This document shows, piece after piece, positions 38,588 through 51,100 of a DNA stretch of 64,000 bases. A program made the position numbers and the translations under genes. The stretch covers positions 12,460,930-12,524,929 of the forward strand of contig NC_040012.1 of NCBI RefSeq assembly GCF_000972845.2, written 5' to 3'. The notes beneath the pieces are model-generated. The model saw only the letters and a list, made by a program, of their open reading frames with translations. It searched no databases and was not told the origin of the DNA. The stretch is from Larimichthys crocea (lineage: Eukaryota; Chordata; Actinopteri; Sciaenidae). Numbering within the stretch: the stretch's first letter is position 1; each line of letters starts with the position of its first letter.

Positions 38588-39987
38588 ATGAATGGCACTG
38601 ACATGGAGGAAATACCGTTTCAGAAAGTCAAAACCAGGCGGAAGAGAAGTCACTGTCCACCGGGTGTCCCCTTGACCACCATCGTGTGCGAGGACGAGTT
38701 CGACTGCAAAGAGCTCGAGTCCCTCTTCCAAAACTACAATCTGAAACTGGAGCAGACGTCTACCCTCAAAGCCCTGGCCGTCCTCATCTTCATGTCCTCG
38801 ACACTGGCCGTGGTGGAGTTGCTGTCCGGCCCCAGCCTCACCATCTCCAAGGGGTCCCATCCGGTCCACTGTGTCATCTTCGTCTCCCTGTTCATCGTAA
38901 CTAATGTCAAGTACCTGCAAGTGACTCAGCTCCAACAGATTGTCAACCTGACGCTGCTCTTCGGCTTCACTTTCTCATTCCTCTGCTGTCCCTTCTCGCT
39001 GGGCGCCATGGGGATGGAGCCCCCGACGTCCCCGGAGCAAGGCATGTGGCAGCTCATCCTGGTCACCTTCGTCGCCTATGCGCTCCTGCCCGTGCGGACA
39101 CTCCTGGCTGTTGTGTTGGGAATAATGGTCTCCATCTCGCATTTGATTGTGACGGCCACTTCTGTCACAATGAAAACACAGAAACTATGGAGAACGGTAC
39201 GTGTATGCTTACATGTTAACTGTGGTACCTTATAGTGGGTTTGTTTTACCAACAGGCCTATAATAATAATCATAATTTAACATCATCTACACAGACATAA
39301 CAGCATAACAGGATTATATTATAGGCCCATGCAGTGAAACAGACTACTTAAGAGTTCAGTCCAGCACCAAGGACAGCTCCCTGGGGTCAGACTTGATGGG
39401 ATTTGCTCAGGCTTTGATCAAATGTGACAAAAGTGTAATTCTGTCACGACCTGTTTTGGCTAACTACTGAGGAGAATTGCAGACTTTAACTTCTGGTGTC
39501 ATGTGGTAGACGAAAACGAAGAGAGACAGTGTGAATTTGTGTGCTTGGACACTTTTTTCTCGCCCTCCCTGAACATTAAAACACCACACCTGATGAGCAG
39601 TGAGCAGCTCTACATGTTTACTGAGGTGAGGTAATCGTGGAGTAATGTATAGGTGGTGTGATGCATACCTGTAGGTTACTAAATAAGCAAGGTGGTCTTT
39701 GTATGCTCATGGCTGTTTCCCTGGGGATATGATTCAGCCCTGAAGGAGCTGGCTGGGAATGAAGAACCAGAGTGACATCCTGCTAGCAGCAGAAGTAGGG
39801 CAAACAGAGGAGCATGCACACACACACACACACACACACTTTCACCACACTATATGCTTCAGTTATGAAAAAGAGGACAAAGTCATGCATGCCATTTCCT
39901 GAGCTGAAATAGAAATTGGTACACCACTCTCTGTACATTTATATCTTTGCACCTTTTTCTCCTGTCACAATGAAACACACACTCTCC

Positions 39988-40026
<39 letters not shown>

Positions 40027-43000
40027 TTCTGACTGTCATCAGGTGTGAGGAAAGAAGATATGTCACATCAGTCAAACCCTCCAGGGGTAATGGAACATTT
40101 CTGCCCCCGTGCAGCATATTGACATGAAGATTGTGCATTTCTTGGCGAACGAAATTGAGACGTGATCAGTTCATCACACCCTCGGATGATGACAGCGTAT
40201 TTGCTGAGGAGATTGTTTTCCTGTATGTAGGCTATGAGATACCTGGATACCCATGTGAAGGACAGTGTTAGCTGGACTACCAGAGATAGCTAATCCATTA
40301 AGCTTAGAGATGAGCTGTGTGGCATGACCCCGCACAGCCCAGGCTTGCACCAACCACCCACCTAGGTCCCAGGCACTCAGCCGACAGCACTGTCTGCTTT
40401 CGTGGCTCAGTCTCAGTCAGAGTGTTGTGGAGAATATTACTTGAAAAATAGGTTATTCCTTGCTCGCTGCTCTTCAGCTGTGAGTCTTGTTATCGTGTAC
40501 TGTACTGCCATCTGTCAGGAATATAGACTAGTCTTTTTAGTGCTACATTTTATTGATACAGCAAAGAGTTTGGAGTTATATGGGATTAGTTTACAACCAA
40601 CACTAAACAACTATTATATTAGATTTCCATCCAAAGCACATTCACTATATAATGACTGCTATAAACAATGTAACCTGCTCCAGGGAGTCTTATTTTGCTG
40701 TGCATTAACATTAAGCACAACAGTAATAATATGAAAGGATAGCCCTAAAGTTTCAAATGTTAGCTATATTCAACAGCTTAGCGCACATTAAAAACAATTC
40801 TGTTGCATATTCAAATGTTTTATTTAATGGTTGTAATTTCCTCACTGTATAAAACTACAGGGAGCTACATCATACTGAGAGACAGCGAGTGTAGCTCAAT
40901 AAGAGTCAATTATTGCCATTTGAAAGGAAATCACTGTTATCACCACAAATAAGCAAGAAACCACTCAACTCAGATGTCCACATTAACTTACTCGAGATAT
41001 AATTGATGCTCGCCAGTTAGTGTTGCCAAGCACAAAGACAGACTGCTGCTGCCAAAATCAGCCTTTTCAAGGCAATCCATTATTCATTGGACTGGGAAAC
41101 ATGTCTGTCTGCAGGCGATAGAAGTTTCTTAATTTTGAGATGTTGTGTGTATATCATATGAAGCTTTGACAGTGTATTAATGCTCGCTGAAACACGAATG
41201 CCCTGAAATGACTCTCTCTTTTTCTTTTTTTAACAAGTAAAGCATAATGTAATTTGTAGTAGCTTTCCTTGGGGGTCAAATACGCCCCAGCATTGACTCT
41301 AGCTGTAGAAAACACTCATGATGAATGACCTGAGATATGAGGAGAATGAATTCTTACAAATATATAATTATTGCCCAGGGTGACAGCCTGCCAGTGTACA
41401 CTCTAGAGGTGAATATAGGACCTTGTTTGGTTTGTATACAAAGTCGTAGCCAGCCGACCTCAAGTCAAGTAGAAAAAAATGCTCTTTTTCTTTGGTGTCC
41501 TGCACAAGGTTGAAGCAGTCATGCTGCTGTGATGGATGAACCCGAGCACAGATTCACAAACGTTTTAATGCCACAGACCCCAAAATAGAGACATATTAAG
41601 CCTCGCCACCCTCTCAACCATCCGTCATGTAGGAGGATGTTTGCTACTCTGGATTTTTGATTCATTTTACACTATACGCAATGTGGTAAAAGTCAAATAT
41701 GTGATTACAATAGTAATCTATACAGTGTATAGTCCAAACATAAGTGAGTTAATAATTGGATAGTTTATAGGAATTTTATTCAATTTAATTCAATTCAATA
41801 CAACTGTATTTATACCTGCAATTGTTTTCAACAGGTTTCCAAACAAATACACATACAGTAGATGGGAAAAGAAAGAAAAAACACTAAAATACAGTTAGTC
41901 ACAACACAAAAAACAAGTTTAAAATGCATTAAAAACTATGTGTGGAACTGTTAATAAATACGGTATTCAAAAATGTTCTCAAAAATCCAACAAGGAATTG
42001 AGAAATGTGGTTTATTTCTACGTAAACCTCCATTTAGGGCACCTAAATCCCAGTCACAGGACTTTAAAATGAGGGGCACACATATGTAGTATGTGGGTAT
42101 ATTACAAAATACTGTACATATGAGTAGATAAACATACAAACATAGACAGTTCAATTAAAGATTTGAATATGTACAGTACATATCTGACACTACAAATTCA
42201 CTTCACTTCGTCATTATTAAGCTCACATCATCTAACAGTCAGTAGATTCACAGCATCTCTTGATGATTCCCTAACACTCTAAGTGTCTTTCACAACTGCA
42301 CTTAAAATATAAAAGCTTGTGTTGTTTCATGATCTTTTTCTTTCTGTTCGCAGTTGGTTGCCAACACAGTGCTGTTCACCAGTGTCAACCTGTCAGGCCT
42401 GTTTGTGCGCATCCTGACAGAACGAGCCCAGAGGAAGGCCTTCCTGCAGGCTCGCAACTGCATCGAAGAGAGACTCCGAATGGAGGATGAGAACGAGAAA
42501 CAGGTACAGGCACCTGTACACTGCTGAAACTATTGGTAAAATTTGATGTGTGTTTTTTTTTTTCTGTCTCTCCGCCTCTCTCTTTTGTGCAGTGAGTCAT
42601 TTCGACACATTATTTATTTCTGTTAGATTTCATGCCTTTATGTCTAGCACGTTTCTTATCGCTACAAACACTTTGTCCTATGATAACTTTGCTGTATAAA
42701 TGTATATTTAAACTTACTTTATCTTTTCTTTTCTTTACAACCACCCCCCCACACATACACACGCACGCACACGCTCAGGAGCGCCTGCTAATGAGTCTGT
42801 TGCCCAGGAACGTAGCTATGGAGATGAAAGAGGATTTCCTGAAGCCCCCAGAAAGGATCTTTCACAAAATCTACATTCAGCGCCATGACAATGTCAGGTA
42901 GGATCCTCAAATCAAATCAACACAACACAACTGCAGACCAATCCCAGTGATATTCAAACCCCCCCTCTTAGCTGTGATATGACTTAACATACAGCTTTTA

Positions 43001-45060
43001 AGAGTGCTATTTGGAGAAATTATATTCTCCTCATGGGAGATTTTCCAGCTCAAATAGTGGCATTAACACTGTCTCCATGCATTACAGTGCATGCTAAAAA
43101 AAGGAACTGAATGACTTGACCAAACATGTCCTTTGGAAAGAACACTGAGGGCTACACAATGTGGTGTGATCTGACCTAACAGTGTCCTAAAACATTAACA
43201 CCGCCCCAGGCTGCAAAAACTAAAATATTTAATTCTTCATGTTGAATATCAAGGGTTGGCCCCTGACTCACTTATTTGTTATCAGTCCTGAAAAGTCCAG
43301 AGACATTAGGTTGCACGTTTAAAGTGGGTGGCAATATTTTGAGCAATGAAATGCTATATGGCCAACAAGGAACTAACGCAAATCTGGGCATATTTTAGAC
43401 TACTAAAAGATTTATGCCAGTGGTGCATATGCCAACTTCTTGGCCGTCATATCCCAGTAGCCTCCAAGGGAAATAAATCTTTTGGAGATAGCGATCCTCC
43501 TGGGGAAACAGTAAGGCAGATTAAACAATGCTTAGTGAGGAGGAGATTCCTCTGGCACTTATGCAATGTCGTGCACAGTTGCCAAGCTCCCAACAGCGTT
43601 CCGTCTTAAGATCATTACTTTTCTTTGCAGGTTACGGCATAGAAATTATCTCACAGTGGGTACGGCATAATTTCTAGCTGTCTCTCTTTGAGAAGTTCCA
43701 GAAGAAGACATTAGCTAACATACTATATCTGACACAATCTGGGTGTTTAGAAGAATTTTTGGAACCATCTTGTCTTCCTTTCATCCTTTTTCCTCCCTCC
43801 CAAACATTCTTACCTCATCCTCATCCAACAGTTGTTATTCAGTTGTTTTTCTAATATTTGTGGTGCATTTGAGCACATTTAAAATCTTTTCACTGATATT
43901 GAAAAGTTATAATATTACAATGTATATTTCCTCTACAACTACATAAAGTCCAGCATTCAAAAGGTTATAAAGGTATGAAGGTAAAGGAACTTAATATGCA
44001 GCATATTCATACCTGTCAGCATTATATTATAATTTGTTACTGTATTATGATTATGGATGCATGAAAGCAGCAATTTTTAATGCTCTAACCAGTCAAGACA
44101 AAGCTTATTTTACTACTTTATACTATTAGGCAATTTAACCTAAAGCAAAATTTTCTAAACTGATTTTATTGTATTTATTTATTGTAAATACTGTGTGTAA
44201 TAAGTACTAAAGGTAAAGTACAAGTACCTCCTAAATGTACTTAAGTAAAGTACTTAAATGGACCAGTGCAAATCTGGATATTTGTCTTTCACTTAACCCC
44301 CTGACACCTGCAGCTGTAGTTGGCTATGATTAACCTTTTAACCCCTCGTCAGAAACAGTAAAGTGTAAACAGTATGTTTGAAAACGTGAAGTTCACCGCT
44401 CTGTTCTCTGGAATTCATAATTCATATTTTCTCAGTGCTCCTTTTCATCACCAACTTTAATCTGCATTTCTTACTGTATTGCTAAATCTCCTTTATCATA
44501 CCTCCAACATTTCCTTATTTCCTACCCTTATCTTCTCCTCTTCCTCCTTTCATCTGTGTTCTCAGAGCAGCAGGGAGGCTTGAGGAGGAGAGTTTGCTTA
44601 GCCCCAGGATTAAGTTGCTACAGGGGATTAAATGCAATGGAGACTAAATTCTTGTTGCGTAACGCAGTGTGTGTGTGCGCACGGCAGTTAAATATGGACA
44701 CATCTCAGTGGAGCTCTGCTGATTGCTTTTGTGCCTTGAACTGCTTCAGATAGCACCACCCTTTGAGAGAGATCTAGACTGGATGCAGACATGATTTATG
44801 TGATTTGGGTGGACTGTAATTAGAAAGTAAACAGTGTGCAACACAATGTACTCAGAGTTTTCTTCATTATGTTCGGTGTCTGTGGGCAGTGTTTGATCTG
44901 ATTAAAATCCAGCCCGGGGAATATTGTAGTAATCACTCACTAAAAAAAAGAATATGACTCCAGAGTAACAAACCTGAAGTTTATTTAACAAGATATGTGG
45001 GATATTATAGCCTGATATTTATATAAACTTTAATTATTTTTAGGGGTTGTAGTATAGTAA

Positions 45061-45136
<76 letters not shown>

Positions 45137-48100
45137 AATGCTATTTAACTAAAAACAGTACGACAGTAGGACATTTTTAAACCACCAGTAATTAATTCAA
45201 AATTGTTTCTTAATTTATCAAGTCAAGTCTAATAAATTGGATTTTTAACTATTTACATGATAAATAACGAAAATAGTGATAAATTATGAGCATGCGCTGT
45301 TTAATATTGCATGTCTATTTTAATGAAAGTTTATTATCACTTTACAATTTATCATCACTTCAAAATCATGTGATTCTCTTACCAGGATGACCTACTTGGG
45401 TCACTGAAAGGAGGTCTTGTAATGTTTGCAGATGCTCACTCATGCTATTTCAAAGAAGTTTCTCCTTTTAAAATATGCTGTAAGCACCTCGCACAATAGT
45501 CTGTGTCGGGTTATTGGCTCGACGTCAGCACATACACAGCCCACATACTGTAGCTCCAGAGGGACCCGTCCAAAGTTAACCCCTTGAGTTGGCAAGCGGC
45601 TTGCATCATCCACTATGTGATTAAATTGAAATCACATCAGCCAAAATAGCTACAGTAATGCCTCCCGCAGAGGGAAAAGGGAGATTAGCATAATTGGGGG
45701 AATAACTTTCCTTGAATATGTGCCAATGGAGAGGAAATAATGGATGACGGTGTAAGGGAGGTCAAATTAGACAATATTAGATATTAGAGAAGTTCTTATT
45801 ACCACGGGAAAAATCATATTTGTATTACATGGCTTAATCATTTGAACTGCAGTGCTCTGCCTGCTGTGGATGATAGAGTTTACTTGCATTGGGGATGAAG
45901 TTTTGACCTTGAATAGTGAGTGTGGTGCAGTAGTTTTGGTTGGGGCTAACTTATACTGTAGCTGTTGCCAAGAATGCTGCCGTGTTTGTTTTGAAGGTTT
46001 TGCCGGAGGGCATTCAAAATGAGTTCAAAGTTCACAGTCTGCGATCTCTGTGCTTTTCAGTGGTCTCAAATCATAAAAACACGAGTGCCTTCAAGGTGTG
46101 GGATTACTCAAAGAAATGCATTCTTCACGCAACTGCAAATTTAATGTCTCTGATCCACTAGTTTACATAAAGCGTGATGTACAGCACATTTTGCACTGGG
46201 GTGTTAGAAATAGAATTAAAGCCATGTTATGCAGACATATATTAATAGTAATGTCTGGTTAAAAATAAGCCACAGATGGGGTGTTGTTTAGCTCAGTCGG
46301 TAGAGCAGCCGCCCCATGTACAAAGGCTCAGTCCTTGCCGCGGTAGCCCAGGGTTTGAATCCGACCTGTGGCTGTCATTCCCCATCTCCCTCTCTCCCCA
46401 CATTTCCTGTCACTCTTCAGCTGTCGCTATACAATAAAGCTCAAAAAAGGCAAAAATAAATACAAAATTAAAATAAGCCACAGATGTTTGTGGTATTAAT
46501 TGCATGTTCAGCACACGCTCACGTTCTTGTGATTTAATGTTCCTGCTGTAGCACGTGTGATATGGATACCAATTAACAAGTATTTGTATGTGTTTTAATG
46601 TATGTCACTGGATTCGTGTGCTTTCATAATGTGCTAAGTGGGACAAGCTGCTCATGTTGGTAAGGTACTTAATCATGAACATTTTTAGGAGTTGAATATG
46701 CAGCTACTAACATAAACATTTGTGGTTTTATTTAGAATTTAGCAGCATCTTCTGACCCATCTTATTATGCTGCTCGCAGAACTTTCCAAATCCGAGTTTG
46801 TAGGATATACTACCATACTGACATGACAGTAGATTTCTGTATCTTTGTAAAACAAGGGACTAAAAGGTCTGACTACTCTCGTTCGAGCGTTCTGCTGAGC
46901 ACTCTAAATGAAGGGGCTCTTCTATTTCCTTTTTGTACAACAAAGCACTCAGTGTTGTGATTCCTGACGGGAACTTTGAATGGAAGGCCTCGTGCTCCAT
47001 GCGTGCCTCACGTGAAAGCAGAGACAATGGCGTGTCCGTGTGGTTTAAATGAGGCCAAAAATAACTGAGTGTGAAGTTCACATGAGGTCATGAAACAGAG
47101 GCTAGAGACATTTGGGTGAAAATGATAATCAGATGTGTAACCTTTAATTCAGGACAGTTTACAAGGAAATGTTGCTGAGAGTAAAGACATAATGCTGTGA
47201 TATTTTGAAGGGTTAAGCAAGTGGGCATATGTTGTGTTGGCTGATCACTCAAAATCCATCTCTTTTGAGTACAAACATTAAAGCTGCCTCGACTTAGATG
47301 CTGACATCTGTACACATTCAGATGATTTATTCTGTCCGCTGATATGAAATAGGTTATCAGCATCAGAGTTTTAGCGAATTATACTTTTAAGTGTTTACAC
47401 CAGCAGAGTATTTAACATTTCAAATATTTGTCAGCTACAGATGGTTGCCAATTAAATCATTCACACAAACTGAATCCATTGCCCCTCATTACGGTGACAT
47501 CTGTGAGACAACAAAATGACATTTAGCAGCTCCCCCTTAGAGATCCAGCACTCTGTCACATTGTGAAAACTTCAGCCCACATGCAAGCAGCAGTCTGCCG
47601 TCAGCATCGAGAGCCACAGACATGCAAGTTGTTCAGGACAGTCAGAGAGTTTGATGACTAATCCCCTTCACACCCTCGTTGCCACCCAGCACTCAGGGCA
47701 AATCCTTCACTGGAAAAGTTCCTGCTCGGCTCTGATGCAGATTGATAATGAGCTGTCTCTCAGGGGCAGGAGGACCATATTAAGATAACAGAGTTTTCAA
47801 CACGAGTAAGCGTTTTTTCTCCCGGGCCTGTTGTCATAATAACTTACAATGAAACATGATGAATAAGATAATCAGCACAAATCACAAATGGTACATAGGA
47901 CAAAACTGTTTATATACAGTAAGAAATTCAACTAGTTGTGTCAAAATAGGATAAAACTAGTTTTGGACATATCTATGGAAACAGTCAGGCTCCTGGGGGG
48001 AGACGCCGGAGATGCTGATCCTCTACTACAGAGTCTGCCATGTTTCTACAGTAGCCCAGAACAGACAAACTAAATAGCCATGATGGGAGGTGGTTGGAAT

Positions 48101-51100
48101 CAGCAACTACATGCCACTAAATCCTACACACTGGACCTTTAAGACATCTGACCATAAGCTCATATTTCAATTGTAAAGTGCAAGTTAGCAATCTAGCGTC
48201 CTACTATGCGTTACCTTTGGCTTATGTTATTTCAGTACCTTGCTGAGCCATCATGTATATTTTCATGCATATGCTGATTTCTCCAAAAAAATATCATTTC
48301 AGTTCAACTTTAAAGTTCATTTTTTGAGTCCTATATACCAAATGTCAAAAGGGAATACAGGTTCACCTGGAGACAGTAACAGTGCCTTGATGGTTGCATT
48401 ATATCCCAGAACAGCTCCTAACAGGACATGTCTCCACCTTGATCCCCATGAGAATGCTTCTATTTTGAGTCACTCTGCTTGACTGCGCTGCCAGTCAGTT
48501 AAAAAGCAGAGCAGGCTCTCTCACTCTCTCTCTTTTTATATATTTTTATTTTTTCTGTTGCTGCAGGTCATTAATTTGAATGTTTGATTAGCTTGCTGTA
48601 AACACATTACCCAAAGAGAATGTTCAAATTGACTTTGGCTCAGGCTTCCTAAATATCATTTCAAACAAAATCCTGAAAAGCTAAAATCTCATCAGGCTCC
48701 CAATAGTGTTGTTTCCTGCGTGTAGTAGAACACGCTGGGATAAATAACATGCATCAACTCAAACGCTTCTTTTTCTTCTCTGTGTTGCAGCATCCTGTTT
48801 GCAGATATAGTCGGTTTCACCAGCTTGGCCTCTCAGTGCACAGCCCAGGAACTGGTTAAACTGCTAAATGAGCTGTTTGGAAAGTTTGATGAGCTTGCCA
48901 CGGTGAGTCTGTTTCCCTTCGTTGAACACACATCCCACAATTACAGTCACTGTTTGGCATAAAAAGCTGCTCTTTTTCTCTCTGTGTATGCTATGTCCAA
49001 ACTTTGACACAGCAGCGATGTGTGTTGCGTGTACTGTTTGGCCACAGGCTGTTGGCACATGCCAAGATTGTACCAGCTTAGCATGATGTCACAGTGAATA
49101 TTTGAAGCCCATATGATGCTTAATATGATTATCCAGCTTCATTTGAGGAAGAGTTGACAGAGCTTTTTAATCTAGGCCAGATTTACCCAGGGCTAAACCT
49201 CCCCTTCACTCTGGTTGTGTGAATGAACTGAATGAAGGGGGCCACTGAGTCAGGAAAAGATTTCAGCTCTCATCCCATCTGCCAATATTTCACTCTTTGT
49301 GATTTCGCTGCTTAAAATCCTCCCAACTTTTGCTGTGAATATGGCTGCTGCTGTTAATCTAGTTGCTTTTTCAAATGTGACGCTGTCAGTGGTGGTGTTA
49401 CATACTATACTGTATGTACCTTAAGAGGTTGCTTTAACCTAATCAGAATCAAAGTGTATCTGCAGAATAAGATAAAGCTCCTTCTCCAACACTTTCAGTT
49501 TGGCTGACACATACAGTATCTTTGTTTGGTGAGAAGGTTGAGCCCCTGCAGATCACCCTGCCACAGCCTTATCTACATGTAATCTGGCCTCTATTACTTA
49601 CACCAGGCACATACCCTTGTCAAATCCATTAATCCACAGGATTACAACTAACCCTTTTTTGCTTTCATAGAAGGTTTTATTTGACTGTGTTGAGAGCTTC
49701 TATTTTTAACTCTGTTTGTTTACAGGCACAAAATTAGAACTCGCAAAAAGAGAGTGCCTCTCATTTGTCTCTTTATTGTCAAGTAATTATTGTCGCCTTT
49801 CTAATTAATCTTGGGTTGGTTGTTTTTCAGATGACTCTCGCTGTTTTGTATGTCAGCCGCAGTGTGTTTTTATCCTACAAAAAGCAACATTTTACCCCAA
49901 GACGCTATTAGTCAAAACAAGATGATTCCATGCATCTTAATACACACACAGACATACTTTCATGAGTCAAGTCATGTCGACAAGTCAGTGCTACTTCAAT
50001 TGAAGCTTTTTTCTACAATAAATGTGTTCAGAGGACACATTTTTGTGTGTAGAAGTGTAGAAGAAATGCTATCTTTAGCCATGTCAGTTTCGTTTTTTTT
50101 CTAATGACAACTCAATAGATTGGTCTGATCTCTGCTCGGGTGATATCTGGGAGACTCATGTTACACTTAAAGGCAGTCCCCAGCCATGAAACTTGTTGTC
50201 AAATGTTCTAGCTTTGCCCTGACCCAAAGCCCCACTCATTCTGATCCACTTTGGCAGGAAGTGCCGGTGCCAGTGACTCATAGCTGTGGTCACTGTGGGC
50301 ACTCATACTCTTCTCGTTCCATACGAAGAGCGGGCGATGCCACATGGCCACTGGGCATCATCTCATAATACCATTCCAGCACCATCCCCACACCACCTGT
50401 CCACTCTTTGGACTTGTCAAGCCGCATGGGAACTGGGCCAGGAATGCAGTGTTCTCCTAAAGTGCTATCGATGTAGTAGACCAAGTCTCCTCTCCACTCC
50501 TCTCCTGTTTGGCTAACAAACACAAACCAGTTTCTGAATTTCACACGTAATAACTAAACACAATCTTTGACATTAGATAAAAATATCGTACATGCTCTAA
50601 TATCTAATTCTGTTCATCTGTCTCAAAGAGGCTTTGATTTACACAGATGTGTACTGGTGAGAATTTTAAATGAACGTAAACTAATACATTTTTTCTCAGT
50701 TGTATGCGGCTGAGAACAAGCTGTGAACAAACGCTGACATATTACCTCCTTATAAGGCTGATATGTGTTAGTGTGTTAACGAACAGTTACCTATTTACAC
50801 ATCCAACAAACATGGAGCAACTCTAGCATTTATTCAGAGTGGTCCACTGGCGAATGCAAGCTCAACATCCACTGTACTTTTAGCTCTGTTTCGGTCACTC
50901 CATTATCCAATACTTATATTATCTTCACCAGCTAATTGCTAACTTGGCTGCCAGGGTGTGTGACCAATCTTTGTTTTGTTGTTGAAAACAGCCACATACT
51001 GCTGCTGTGTTTGATGGGAGCGGGGGATAGTGAACCAAGACTCTAAGACTGCAGGCCGTATATCCAAGACAAAACAAAACAATGAGCTGAAGATGCTAAA

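Larger units (their letters stand above)
39197..42353 (+). other. adcy1 intron 1
   Basis: Donor GTACGT and acceptor TTCGCAG. It holds two CA repeats (39816-39839 and 39994-40024) and an AATTCAATTCAAT-type stretch near 41779-41799 that resembles the edge of a common teleost dispersed repeat. No further gene was recognised. Confidence 0.8.
42898..48790 (+). other. adcy1 intron 3
   Basis: A 5.9-kb intron (donor GTAGGA, acceptor GTTGCAG). It contains a minus-strand foldback-type repeat (44025-44265), a TA microsatellite (45063-45136), a SINE with target-site duplications (46262-46486) and a plus-strand interspersed repeat (47985-48141). I see no nested gene. Confidence 0.8.

Noticed and set aside
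38411..38935. 174-codon open frame on the minus strand
   Set aside because: It is antisense to adcy1 exon 1 and its 5' UTR, whose GC-rich codons keep the other strand open.
43346..43609. 87-codon plus-strand open frame in adcy1 intron 3
   Set aside because: No family resemblance, and no splice signals in phase with adcy1 exons 3 and 4, which already join correctly.
46289..46362. Functional tRNA gene
   Set aside because: Box A and box B are present, but the clover-leaf is not formed, a SINE body and A-rich tail follow, and target-site duplications flank the whole unit.
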